Notes: generated by a model not told the origin, from the letters alone. Shown: positions 46,739 through 59,020, counted from the stretch's first letter. The stretch is DNA of 64,000 nt from Typhlomys cinereus (GCA_023101885.1 JALPQD010000054.1:2034893-2098892), one strand, 5' to 3'. Made by a program: numbers and translations.

Positions 46739-46961
46739 AATGTTTGCCCTAAGGATTAAGTATTAGGTTCAATTCAGGAATCTTGCATAATTTTAAGTGA
46801 AAATAAACCTCAGTGATTAAAATAAGAACTCATTGTTTGCTCCATATTACTGCTTAAGGTGAGGATAACATCAAATGTAATCTTATATTAACTATTTTGA
46901 ACACAAAAGAAACATTTTAAAAAAGAATAGATAATGATAATAATTCATCAATAGCAAATTC

Positions 46962-46977
46962 ATAATTATATATTCTT
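46962..46977. repeat. Left target-site duplication of L1 copy E
   Basis: ATAATTATATATTCTT, identical to 53111-53126. Confidence 0.85.
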
Positions 46978-48044
46978 TTTTGGAATTCATATACATTTAT
47001 TACTTGTTTAAACCACTTGCAATTAAGACAGATTGTATTTTTTAAATTATTTTTTCCACTCATACAAACTTGATAGGTTCCTCATTCCCCTCCTTCCCTT
47101 CCTTGATCCCCTTGCTCCCTCCCACCCTTTTCCCCTTCCTTTAACCACTTCCCTCACTTTCTCCCAGTGACCCCCATTCCTGGAGCAAACTTCCCTCTGG
47201 GTTCTCCTCTCTGATGAGGTGTAAGGACTAAGTAACATGGCCTAGAGCTCTTTTTGTGTTTCCCTTTACTATAGGAACACTATTGTGGCTGCTAATCTCT
47301 TGCCTCTAAGAATCTTAGAGCCTATGATCCCTGCTAGACTTTGGGGGGTTAATGGCATGTTCGTCATTGCGCAGGTCATGCAAAGTCCTATTATGATTAC
47401 TTCGGCCCTAACGTGTGTGGTGTGTGAAGTATCTTGCATATTGTTGCTCCTCCCCATCTTTAAGCTCTTAAGATCTTACCTGCCCCCTCTTCTGCAAATT
47501 TCCCTGAGCTTTGGGATGGCCTGGTTTCTGGTGATTAATGTAGGATATCAGATGTTCTTAATTATGGTTATTCTTTTTTCTTCTTCTTATTCCAGTTTTG
47601 CTGTTCCCGCACCACCCTTGGCTCCACTCTGATGGGTGTTGGATGTCACCTCCTAGCCAGAGATAAAAGGTTGTTAAAATAGAGTCTTATTAGAAGAGAA
47701 GATTCAAGGGTAGATGGAATAAAAGTAAGAGATTGCAGTGAGAGGGGTTATTTTCCCATTTGCAGAATGATCACCTTCTATCTATTAGACTCTATGCCCT
47801 CCTTTCTGTTGAGATCAAACCCCATCAGTTGCAAGTGACCAGGAAGGAAAGTCTGTGAGCTTAACCAGATGTCTCATTACTTACTTGAAATACTTGATGG
47901 TGGCTTATGTTCTCTACTGTAGCATGATCACTTATCTACTTGTTTCTTGCAGGGCCCTCTTTCCCCTTCCTTCCTGTTTATAATCTTTGCAATTACTGTA
48001 GGTATTACAGTGATTAAACTTTGAGTGTGTCACTAAATTTGGTA

Positions 48045-51000
48045 CTAGGACCCACCTACTAAGGAATACATAAAGCACTTAATTTTCTGTGTCTGGGATA
48101 CTTCACTCAATATAATTTTTTTCTAATTCCATCCATTTCCCAACAAATTTCATTAATTCATCATTTTTGAAGGCTGAGTAGTATTCCATTGTGTGAATAT
48201 ACCACAATTTTCTTATCTACTCGTCAACTGTTGGGCATTTGGGTTGATTCCATGACTTTGCTATCCTTACAGTGCTGCTATGAACATGATCGTGGTTGTG
48301 CTATCAAGATGAATTTTCACTGTATGGGGGATTATTCCCAAAAGTGGAATAGCAGGGTCATATGGCATTTCAATCCTTAACTTTTTTAAGAATCACAAGA
48401 AAGCTCACAGAGTGGTTATATAAACCTGTATTCTCATGAGCAATGTAGAATTCCTTCTCGCCACATCCTCTCCAGCATTTGGTGTCATTTGTATTGTGGA
48501 TTTTTGCCATCCTAACTGGGGTGAGATGATATCTCAGGGAGGTTTTGATTCGAATTTCCCTGATGTCTAAGGATGCGGACCATTTTTTAAGATACTTATT
48601 AGTCATTTCAATTTCATCCCTGGTTAAGTTTCTTTTACTTTCCAAGGCCCATTTTTTAATTGGGCCATTTGTTTCCTTGGTGTTTAATTTTCTAACTTCT
48701 TTGTGCACTGTGGATAACAGAGTTCTATCAGACATGAGGTTAGTGAAGATTTTCTCCCATTCTGTGGGTTGCCTTTGTGCTCGAGTTACAATCTCTTTAT
48801 CTTAACAGAAGCTCTTTAATTTCATAAGATCCCGTCTGTTGAGTGTTGGTTGTAGTGACTGTGCTATTGGATTTCCAATTAGGAACAGTTGGCCTAGTCC
48901 AATCAGTTCGAAGGAGTTCCTTACCCTATCAACTAAGGTTTTTTATAGTCTCTGGCCTTATATTGAGGTCCCTGATCCATTAGTAATTAATTATTGTATG
49001 TGGAGACAAGTAGGGGTCCAGTTTCAATCTTATTCATGTGGACAGCCAGTTTTGCCAGCACCATTTTCCATTGGATTTTTTGGGCTGTAATTGTGTGGGC
49101 TTATATCTGAGTCTTCAACCCTTATCCATTGATCTGTGTGTCTATTTTGGAGCCAGTACCAGGCTGTTTTTATAACTATGGATTTGTAGTATAGACTAAG
49201 GTTCGGTATAGTGATACCTCCAGCAGTGTTTTTGTTACTCAGGATTGTTTTTCCTATCCTGAGTCTTTTGTGCTTCCATATGAATTTTGAGATTATCTGG
49301 TCAACTTCTTTAAAGAATTGCTTTGGGATTTTAATTGGTATAGCATTGAATCTGTATGTTGCCTTTGGCAGGATGGTCATTTTTACGATGTTGATTCTGC
49401 CAATCCAGGAACATGAGAGGTCTTTCCACCTTCTAGTGTAAATTCTGTAAATTCTTTCTTTAGGGTTTTAAAGTTTTCATTGTAAAGGTCACTTACTTCC
49501 TTGTTTAGATTTATACCAAGGGATATAATTTTTTAGGGGCTATAGTAAATGGGATTATTTCTCTCAGGGCTTTTTCGCTTCTTTCATTCTGGGCATATAG
49601 GAAGGCCACTGATTTTTGTACATTTATTTTGTATCCTACCTCCCTGCTGAACTAATTTGCTAAGATTTTGTTGAGAATCTTTGCATCTGTGTTCATCAAA
49701 GAGTTTGGCCTATAGTTTTCTATTTTTAAGTGTATCTTTATTAGGTTTTGGGATTAAGACGATATTAACTTCATAGAAAGAATTTGGTAATGTTCCTTCT
49801 TTTGCTATTTGATGAAGCAATTTAAGGAGTATTGGTGTTATTAGCTCCTTAAATGTCTGGTGGAACTCTGTGCTGAATCTATCTAGTCCAGGACATTTTA
49901 TTGGTTGGAAGATTCAAGATTATTTCATTGATTTCCTCATATGTTATAGGACTATTTATATAATTCAAAGCTTCCTAATTCAATTTAGGTAAGTTATACA
50001 TACTTAGGTATTCATCCATTTCTGTTGTGTTGTCAAATTTCAAAGACTATAAGTTTTCGAAATATGACGTTATAATTCTCTGATTTTCTTGGGTATTGGT
50101 AGTGATAACTCCATTTTCATTTCTAATTTTGTAAATTTGGGTTTTCTCTCTCTTGCTTTTGGATAATTTAGCTAGGAGTGTATCAGTCTTATTGATTTTT
50201 TTCAATTCTCTGTATCGTTTTCCTTATCTCAATTTCGGATATTTCTCCCCTGATTTTTCTAATCTCCTCTCTTCTACTGCTTTTGGGATTGGATTGCTCT
50301 TGTGTCTCTAAGGCTTTAAGTTGCACTGTTATTTATTTCTGATGTTTCCATTTTTTTGATGTAGGCATTAAGAGCTATGAATTTACCTCTTAGGACAGCT
50401 TTCATTTTCCTAAAGGTTTTGATAACATGTATTTTCATTATCATTCACTTCCAGGAAATCTTGAATTTCTTTTGTAATTTCTTCCTGAATCCAATTCTCA
50501 TTCAGCATCATAGTGTTAAGTTTCCAGGAATTAGTGTATTTTCTGTTCTTTGTTGTGTTGTGGATGGTAAGACTACCACGGTAGTCTGATAGGGTACAGG
50601 CTAGAATTTCAACTTTCCTGTATATGTGGAGATTCGTTTTGTGGCCCAATATGTGTTCTATTTTGTAGAAAGTTCCATGTGCTACTGAGAAAAATGTGTA
50701 TTTTTTGGTGTGTGGATGGAAAGTTCGATAGAGATCTGTAAGGTCCATTTCAGTAAGAGTTTGATTAAGTCCCAATATGTCTCTGTTAAGTTTTTGAGAC
50801 TGTTGATCTATCCCATGTTGAGAGGGCAGTGTTGAAATCCCCAAGAATTGTTTGGGGTTAATTTCTCACTTTAGACGTTGTAGGGTTTGCTTAATGAACA
50901 TGGAGGAGCCCATATTAGGTGCATATATGTTCAGTATTGTGAAGTCTTCCTGGTGAATTGTGCCTGTGACTAAAATGTAGTATTCATCTGTATCTCATGA

Positions 51001-51266
51001 TTTTTTTTTATTTTGAAGCCCAATTTTTCTGATAGCATAATAGCTACCCCTGCCTTTTTCCTGGTTCCATTAGCTTGCAGAATTTTTGACCAGCCTTTTA
51101 TTTTTAGGATGTTCCTGTCCTTTGTGGTGAGATGAGCTTCCTGAATAGAGCAGATTGATGGATTGTGATTTTGAATCCAAGTTTGTAATCTGTGTCTCTT
51201 GATTGGTAAGTTAATCCTCTTGACATTTAATATTATAATGGAGAAATTACTTTTAATTTTGGACAC
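48045..51266 (-). pseudogene. L1 ORF2 remnant, copy E, lacking the RT active-site region
   Basis: The start position reads GTG (51264-51266) as in copy A. The endonuclease frame 50970-51266 carries the catalytic-region motif QEAHLTTKDR, with A where T is usual after E. 50410-50844 covers the end of the endonuclease. The junction at about 49652 joins sequence just after the FADD region to sequence well upstream of it, so the FADD box and its surroundings are gone. The C-terminal part (48370-48735) keeps a CWRGCGEKE start but the last cysteine-motif residues are altered. No RT activity is possible. Confidence 0.87.
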
Positions 51267-51275
51267 TTTTTATGT

Positions 51276-52346
51276 TTAGTGGCTTTCATAAGTGTATTAT
51301 TTGGCTTTTAGGTTTTGGTGGTATTGTACTTCCCTTCTGTCTTCCTGGATATGCTTGTTCTTATCTTCAAGCTTGATTATCTTTTCCAGCACTTTTTGAA
51401 AGCCTTGTTTGGTAGATGTGTCAAACTTTTCTTTCCCTCTCAATCATGTCAAATAGTTTTGTGGGGAATATTAGGCTGGGTTGACATTTTTGAGCATTTA
51501 ATACTTGAAGTACATCTCTCCAAGCTCTTCTTGCTTTTACTGTTTCCATGGAGATGTTGCTTGTTATTTTCATAGGTTTACCTTTAAAAGTGACTTTTTT
51601 TTCTCTTGAAGCTCCTAGCACCATTTCTTTGTCTTGAATGTGGAGTATTTTAACTATTATTTACCATGTCCAGTTTCTATTTTGGTCATATCTGTTTGGG
51701 GTGTGGGATGCCTCTTGTATATGGATGGGCCTTTCTTTTTTTATATGAGGAAAGTTTTCCCTGATGATAATTTGAAAAATTTCTTCTTTTTGGGATTCTT
51801 GCTCTGGTATTCCATGAATACACATATTAGGCTTCTTCAGGGTGTCCCATAACTCTTGAATATTTCTATCAAGTATCTTTTTGGCTTTAACGACCTCTTC
51901 CATTGAGCTGGTTAATACTTCTACTTTGTCTTCAAGATCTGAAATTCTATTTTCTGCTTCGTTTGTTATGCTGATAAGACTCTTGTTGAGTTTTGGGCTG
52001 AGGATAACTTGTCTTTTAGTTCAATTTTAAACTCTGCTTGTGTCTGTTTTAACTGCTCTATGCCTATCTTTTTCCTTGAACTGTTATTCTCAATTCCTCC
52101 AAGTATCTGTCGTGTTCCTGTTCAAAGTAATTGATGCAGTTATTTAACTCCTCCCAGAGATCCTCTTTGATAGTATTGATCATGGTAATGATCATGCTTT
52201 GAAAGTTATTATCTTGGGTCAGCCTTTCTTGGCTATTTTCTGGATTTGTTCTGGTTGGAGTCTATCATTATGGAGTTAATTCTTTTGGTGGGAGAGTTGT
52301 TTTCTTGGGTTTTATTTCTCATGGATTTGCATTTTGACTTGGGCAT
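51276..52346 (-). pseudogene. L1 ORF1 remnant, copy E
   Basis: The start ATG is at 52344-52346. The span is 1,071 bp. Surviving frames show the RRM start (EEVVKAKKILDRNIQELWDT, 51661-51903) and the C-terminal domain (RRAWRDVLQVLNAQKCQPSL, 51421-51624), in different frames. The coiled-coil part near 51950-52150 is interrupted. Confidence 0.85.
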
Positions 52347-53110
52347 TGTTTTTTTTATCTCTTAAGACCTTCTTTCAATTTCTGCGTGTTTTTACTGAAC
52401 TGAATTATTTGGTATCATACTCTCGGACAGTTATTACTAGTGTTTGTCTTGGTGTTGGTTACACTTATTATTGTTATTTCCTAGATGAGGCTATTAGACA
52501 GTTAGTACAGGGTTGGACAGGGGGTGAATATTAGTATGGTAGTACACTTTTATGATTTAGTACCTTGGTGATATGTGAGGGTGAGTAGTATAGTTCCTGA
52601 AGTTGTATATGTTTTGGGGGTGGCTTATGGAAAAATTACTCTACAATAACTAATAATTTAAAAGAACAGGATGTTGAAAAGGGGGTTTACTTATCTTTGG
52701 GATGATGTGGAGAATCTCTTCTGTGTGATAGGATGAATTTAGAGGATTTAAGACGTGTGGCCTTTGTCCCCTAGAGCTTTGCTTGGGTGTTCTTTGGACT
52801 CTGTTGAATTCTGATGAGCAGTGTGTCCTCCCTGGACTGGTGTGCAGTGTGTCCTCATTGGACTGCACGAGTCCAGAGCAGGCAGAGGGAAAGGGCAGAG
52901 GTGCTGGTGGAGGGTGCAATTAACCTGGGGAACTGGGGTGTGACCTTGGGGTCCTCCCCAGCCTGGAGCAGCGCTTGCTCTGACTGGCTGGTGGGAGGAG
53001 TTGGGGCAAGTAGGTTAGCTGGGTTTTGGGGGTGAGCAGGGAGTGTTTACCTTGGGCACAATGTGTCCTCGCTGGACTGTGTGCGTCCAGGGCAGGCGGG
53101 CGGAAAGGCT
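52347..53110 (-). promoter_or_regulatory. L1 copy E 5' UTR with one full and one partial monomer
   Basis: Plus-strand unit 1 starts at about 52813 (GATGAGCAGTGTGTCCTCC). A second start (GCACAATGTGTCCTCGCTGG) lies at about 53055, and the unit ends at GGCGGAAAGG by 53110. Unit 1 is longer than in copy A because about 27 bp (GTGTGTCCTC...GGACTG) is duplicated inside it near 52820-52865. Monomer words match those of copy A. Confidence 0.7.
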
Positions 53111-53126
53111 ATAATTATATATTCTT
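53111..53126. repeat. Right target-site duplication of L1 copy E
   Basis: ATAATTATATATTCTT, identical to 46962-46977. Confidence 0.85.
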
Positions 53127-54247
53127 GGTTGGAAGTATGATTTCTACTCAAATGTTTGTCTTTATGATAAAAGTATTATCTCCTTAATCCATTATATATG
53201 ATTTGCTATTATTTTATTGAAGCTTTTCATTAAAGTGGCCCAAAATGGTAAACTTAAGGAAACTTAATCCCATCTGGTTATTTAAGTTATGCTTTGAATG
53301 TAGATCATGTGATTGTCAATATTTAAGGATGATGCTTTCTTTGATTTATTTTTTTATAAATTTCATTTAATTAAAGCAACAGTACCTTTCTGAACAAACT
53401 GTGAAATTGTTTATTAAATACAAAATTACATGGCTTATGGAATAAGAAAGATTATGTGGTCTTCTGTATTGTACTGTTCCTTATTCTAGCAGAAGAATGT
53501 TTATGAGTAAATCTACTCCAGATCATTCCATTAAGTTTTACTTCCTAACAGACATAGTTATTCATGTTCCATTATGAGGCAGTATGACTTGAAATGGACA
53601 TTCTCCCATTGGACCTGTGGAAAGTTGATAGAACTTTTGAAGTGACTCATACCATGGTACACGAATTGAATCAATGGGGATCAACCCTTTAAAGGTACTG
53701 TGAGATCCTTCCAATCATCTGCTCCCCTTCGAGAAAGTTATGCAGTCGCATTTGCTCCAGTGTGTGCTCCGGCTTTAGCTATGTGCTCTTGGCTGTGACA
53801 TCACAGAGTCAGGCCTTCACTCTGTTCTTCGTACTTTGAGTTTCAATATGTTGAACTAAAGTTTTTCTTCACTCAGTAAGTCATTTGCATCAGTTATTTT
53901 GTTGAATAATGTAAAGCCAAATAACACATAGACACTGAACTCAGCTCAAATCAGAGATATATTTACACATATATAATGAAATACTAATTGATAAATACAA
54001 ATTGTATATATGTTTGAAATAGCATATTATATAAAACAGGCATATGCATCATATCAAGGATTATTAATAAGAAATAATTATATAAAATTATTAATAAATT
54101 AATAATTTAGAAAATGGAATATAGAGTTTGACTAAGATGATCTTTTTGTTAACATATTGTTAACATTTTACTTCCAATGAATATTTGTTATATTTAATCA
54201 TATAGATAGATAAAGCCCATAAAGGACAAGTGTTTTGACTTAATTTT
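53127..54247. other. Non-genic DNA, nothing recognised
   Basis: AT-rich apart from 53690-53850, which is more balanced in composition. No frame or repeat that I can support. Confidence 0.45.
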
Positions 54248-54262
54248 GCTCACAGTATTTTT

Positions 54263-55394
54263 TTTTAACATTTTTTATTATTATTTCTGCTCATACAAAC
54301 TTAATAGGTACACCACTTCCCTCCCTCCCTTCTCCTCCCCCCCGAACCTCCTGCTTTCCCTCCCCTCACCCCTCCCTCCCCATCCCCAGTGCCTCCCGCT
54401 CCAATCCCCAGAAAGTCCTTTAATGTGCATGCCAGACTCTCCTCTGGGTCCTCCTCTCCGATGACCTACAAGGACCCAGTGGCATTTCCCTGAACCCTTT
54501 CCTGTGCTCCCCTTAAGCATAGGAACACTACTGTCGCTGTCAATCCCTTGTCTCCAAGGATCTTGGTGCCTTTAGCAGATGCTAGACTTTGTGAGGTCAG
54601 TAGTTTGTTGGACATTGCGCAGGGCATGCAAAGTCTAGTTATGATTGTTTCGGCCCTAACTTGTGTGGAGTATCTTACATATCATTGCTCCTCCCATCCT
54701 TTTGCTCTTACACTCTTACCGCCCCCTATTCTGCAAATTTCCCTGAGCTTCAGGATGGGGAGAGATTAGTCTGGCTTAGTTCTAAGTGGTTGATATAGAG
54801 TCTCTGAAGTTCTGGATTGGTTTGTTGATTTTCTTTTGCAGTTTTGCTGCTCCCTTCACGCCATCCTGATGGGAATTGTATGTCACCCCCTGGCCAGAGA
54901 CAAAAAGCTGTTGAACTGGAGTCTTATTATAGAGCACATTCAAGGGTAGATGTAATAAAAGTAGGAAACCACAGTGAGGGAGGGGTCAATCGCCCATTGC
55001 AAAATGGTTACTTTTTATCTATATGCCCTCCCCTTCTGGTGAGATCATACCCCCTCACTTGTAAATGATCAGGAAGGAACCTCTGAGAACTTAACCACGT
55101 GTCTCATTACTTACTTGCAGTCCTTAATGGAGGCCTATTTTCTCTGTTGTAACATGTTCCGCTCTCTCCTTGTTTCTGGTGTAGCCCTCCAACCCCATCC
55201 CTCTTGTTCATAATCCTTGGAATTACTGTAGGTATTACATAGACTTATCTTTGAGTATCTTAAGGTAGGCTGGGAGGGTTTGGTACTAGGAGCCACCTAT
55301 TAGGGAGTACATAAGGCGCTTAATTTTCTGAAATGGATGTCTTTAGAAACAATTATATTAAGTGAAATATCCCAGACCCAGAAAATTAAGCGCT
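54263..55394 (-). mobile_element. 5'-truncated, 5'-inverted L1, copy F
   Basis: 54263-55330 is minus-strand L1 3' UTR (poly(T), C/T-rich tract, then the standard 3' UTR) ending at the last codons of ORF2. 55331-55394 is ORF2-end sequence in the opposite (plus) orientation. Flanks GCTCACAGTATTTTT (54248-54262) and GCTCACTGTATTTTT (55392-55406) form a target duplication with one mismatch. Part of it overlaps the L1 end. In element orientation the site reads CTT/AAAAAT, ideal for the L1 endonuclease. Confidence 0.88.
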
Positions 55395-55453
55395 CACTGT
55401 ATTTTTAAGTAACACATATTTATGTAGTATATTATGATATTTCTGTTATGGGG

Positions 55454-55970
55454 TGATATGTCTAGGTTCTTGTATTTGGGAGTCAAAGATTAAGACCAGA
55501 ACACATGCAAAGGATTAAGGCAGAGTTTATTAGAGGAGAAACAGAACAGAATTCATGGACATGTATCCGTGAAGGGCAAGAGAGCAGAAAGGAACTCAGG
55601 GACTCAGGACAGGAACCCCATGAAGGGCAAAGAAGTTGAAGACTGAGGGTAGGATCAGGGGTATTTGCAAACGTGGGCAAGTCTGGGAGAAGGGGCTTTC
55701 ACTCATTGGTGAATTTTAGCCTCTTTAAATCTGATTAGTGATTTTGATAACTTATATCTAACTGATGTGGTATGAGACCTAGCTTTGCCTCCTGGTTGAG
55801 CTGAGGCACTTAATTCATTTACATTTAGAATGTCTTCTTCAGCTGCATTTGTGCAATTCATATCCATATCCCTCACAAACAAAGGGTTGGGGAATTGACT
55901 CTAACTTCTGTATGGCAGGACCTTTACAAGACTTTCCCAGCAGCCTTTTTATTAAAAAACTGCCTTAAAG
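55454..55970 (-). mobile_element. Possible solo LTR (minus strand)
   Basis: On the minus strand, CTAATAAACTCTGCCTTAATC (polyadenylation signal at 55526-55531) lies about 70 bp before a possible CA terminus at 55454, with pyrimidine-rich sequence upstream. That is the usual R/U5 layout of a retroviral-type LTR. The far end is not defined and no partner or internal sequence is visible. Confidence 0.35.
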
Positions 55971-55982
55971 AATAGCTACATA

Positions 55983-55996
55983 AAAATCCTATTCTA
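55983..55996. repeat. Left target-site duplication of the Dip-like SINE
   Basis: AAAATCCTATTCTA, identical to 56291-56304. Confidence 0.9.
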
Positions 55997-56290
55997 GGGG
56001 CTGGAGAGGTGGCTCAGGGGTTAAGCCTCTGCCTTGCAGGCAGAAGGTCCTGAGTTCGGTTCCTAGACCCCACGTATAGACGCTGGGCGAAAGTGGGGAT
56101 GGCCTGGGTTTCTGGTCCTGGTAGGGCGGAGCCTGTGAATCCCGGGGCAGAGTAAACAAGGAGGAGGCAGTCCATGGTGGTTCCCAAATTCGTCCGTGGT
56201 TCTACACACACACACACATACATGCACACACACACATACACACACGCACACACATACACACACAATTGAATAAATAATAAAAAATTTTTA
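55997..56290 (+). mobile_element. Dip-like SINE, subtype I, plus strand, with TSDs
   Basis: The head is GGGGCTGGAGAGGTGGCTCAG with a perfect A-box (TGGCTCAGGGG) and a B-box-like GAGTTCGGTTCC. The anticodon-arm-like CCTTGCAGGC follows. The non-tRNA body ends in GTGGTTCTACACACACAC, with a CA-rich tail and AATAAATAATAAAAA. The 14-bp duplication is perfect. The longer body (GTAAACAAGGAGGAGG on the plus strand) defines subtype I, shared with 59034-59336. As a Pol III unit it could once have been transcribed, but terminators were not assessed. Confidence 0.88.
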
Positions 56291-56304
56291 AAATCCTATT
56301 CTAA

Positions 56305-57644
56305 GCTATCTAACAATTTTTTCTGTCTCTCATTTGAATATTTCCTGGCACATATGTATCTTAAGACATTTACCTTTTTTATGTTAGAAGAATTCATAGT
56401 TTTCTCTACAGACTCTTTATTATACAATTTATTACCTTTCCTTTTGGAATGTAACCCAATGCTAGAGAACATGGTTAACAAGTACAAGGCTATGGTTTAC
56501 TTTCTAGTGTCAATAAAAAGGAAAAGCAGGGTTAACAATAATAAGTACTTTAATGACATTAACCTATTTTGATCTAGGATATCTAGGCATTTCTCCTATC
56601 TGACCAGCCCTGTGAACTTGATAACCATGATCAACCTTATTCACTCACCCGAAACCCTTGTCTGTGCTTTTCAAAAATTGAATGAAGTAAAGGAGTAAGC
56701 ACATATCTTTCATGGATATAAGCTTCAATTGTGATGCTAACTAGAATAGCTGTTAGATTGACACCTCACTGATACCTGACTATTATATATTACCCTGACT
56801 TGCTTCCTTTGATTCATTTCAGTGTTCTTGTTCAAGGTAGGAAATTACACACCATATTTCTGGCCCAAGACTTTAAGTTAAACTCTTCCATTTATTTTTA
56901 CTAGAAAGAAGAAATGTTTTGCTTATCATTTAAGAGAACTAAAAAATATTCTTTTTTTTCAACTTTTGACTCATGCAATGTCTCATAGTTATGTCCTTAC
57001 AAGTAATCATATGCAATATGTGCCGACAGTTATACTACTGTCCAAATTAAATTTTAAGTATGGATTGTGGGAGAAAAACATATGGCAGATGGTTTGCCTT
57101 ATTTGTCAACCCTCAGTTTAGATAAGCCTGCTTTCAGTTATCTGAAATAATTCTTTCTTCGACTATTTTAATTTCATGCAAGAATATTTTGTCAAATCTG
57201 TATGAAGGGACTTGTAACTTTGCAAATGTCTCCTTCCTATACCAATAATAGCATTTCCCTGCCATAACTAGGTTCAATATTGTATATCCTCTAAGTCTAC
57301 ATACAATATTGACTTCATTTCATGCCATCTATTCCTATCTACAGAGCTCTTTGTGTATGCTGAAAATGTTTTTTCATCGGTAAGTAAGTATTATTGTAGA
57401 ATCAACAGTAAATTAGAGATTTTTGGAAGTGTCCAACACTTGAAGTATGGTGGTTAATATGAGAAGCCAGTCCAACAACATATAAAACAACTAGTCATTT
57501 CAAGCAGATGCCATTGTTAGATTGTTAAATATTCATGCAGTTACTCAGAGTTAGTTGATTCTCCATATAAACACTTGTTTTATTATGCCATCAATTTTCC
57601 TTTTATATGTGACTGGCTTATATATACTGTTGCTATTACAAAAT
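56305..57644. other. AT-rich non-genic DNA
   Basis: No recognisable repeat or coding frame. 56291-56304 is the right target duplication of the preceding SINE. Confidence 0.45.
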
Positions 57645-57705
57645 GCATACAAACAAGCATACACAAGCACACAGACATGCACACATACACACACAAATAC
57701 ACAGG
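57645..57705. repeat. CA-rich low-complexity tract
   Basis: Imperfect CA repeats with CATACA and GCACA variants. Confidence 0.8.
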
Positions 57706-59020
57706 ATATTCCTAGAGAGTACAGAAAACCATATCCTTAATGGGTGGATATTAAACTTATTTTCATATTCTCGAATATAATGGAAACTTGAAAAAATATT
57801 TCAAAATTATCTGTTAAACAGATGGTAATCAGAGTTGCTTTCATATCACTTACGTCATGCCTGCTAACAAAAGTAATAGCATAACTCAACTGTGGATGAG
57901 CTGCCAAAAATAACACTGCTTTTGAATTAAATCAGGTTGTTTACAATAATTTGCTGACTTTTAAATCTGAAGACAGTGCTTTGTGGATCTAATGTTGAAG
58001 CTAATTCAGCATATTTATGCTCTAAAATGACAGCAATACACTGGGAAATGAATCTCATTTCAGTGTGCATTTTGGATGCAAACTACAAAAGACATTTTGA
58101 TTATTATTTGCTAAAATATAAAGATTTAAAAAAAAACTAAATAGTGTTTTCCTATTTTGCTTCCATAATGCTTTTATTTCTGGAAGGTCAATATTTTAAA
58201 ATAAGAGCATATTTACATTTTATTTGACCACAGGCAAATGTACAGAGGTGATTGTCAATGTTTAGATAGAAAAAACATGGTTTGGTTTAGTTTCTTTAAT
58301 TGTACTCTTGGCTTTTTGTCTTTTTTGGCCAGTTTGAAATATTAGTTATCACATGATTTGTAAAGCTTGTTGCATCACAGGGAAATAGCTTGAAATATGT
58401 ATGGTGTAACCAATGATCGTATCCACTTATTAATATGTAATTTAACTTTTTACAGCTCTTTTATACTTTTAGTAATAATTGTGATCAATTTTAATATCTA
58501 CCTTATGAAATACAGGAAAGAGAACACAAGTTTAAATTATTATACTAGTTATTTTCAACAATTTTCAACTGAGAATTAGCAGATTCCAAGTTGTCAGATA
58601 ACATCAAAAATATAATGAAAAAACAGCATTTCAAAAGGAAAGCCTGAATTGAATTTTATAAAGTATTCAAAAGACCAATAAGTTACAACCAAAAGTGTTC
58701 TCTGTATCTGGTCTTTCCTCTGTTGTGGATTGACAGCCAGGAGTGAAACTTCACATGCAAATGCAGAATGAGGAAAGCCGATTTAGTACTCTGATCATAG
58801 GGCTTTTTCAGCTCCGGGTCTCAACCAATAATGAAGCAAAAAGAGCCTGGAAAGATGTGTTACACATGCTATTACACACATCTTATTTAAATAAAAAGAA
58901 TGAAGAACTCTTTTCTGACAATGATCTACCTAAAGAATGTGACAGTCTTCTGGGTAGCCTATCAACTTTGTTAAGGAAGGTCAGCAGAAACTAGGTACTG
59001 AGATAACCAGATGCCATGAG
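57706..59020. other. AT-rich non-genic DNA
   Basis: An 83-codon frame at 58743-58994 includes KRAWKDVLHML, faintly like the L1 ORF1 RAWRDVLH motif. The rest does not match L1, so I treat the resemblance as chance. Confidence 0.45.

Larger units (their letters stand above)
46978..53110 (-). mobile_element. L1 retrotransposon copy E, minus strand, with TSDs and internal deletions
   Basis: A perfect 16-bp duplication flanks it (46962-46977 and 53111-53126). Reverse complement order: 5' UTR with one full and one partial monomer (52347-53110), ORF1 (51276-52346), ORF2 (48045-51266), 3' UTR (about 47039-48044), then an extra segment (46983-47038) before a short A-run. The 6.13 kb total is slightly short because ORF2 lost a block of about 520 bp near 49652 and smaller pieces near 49060. 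Confidence 0.92.
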
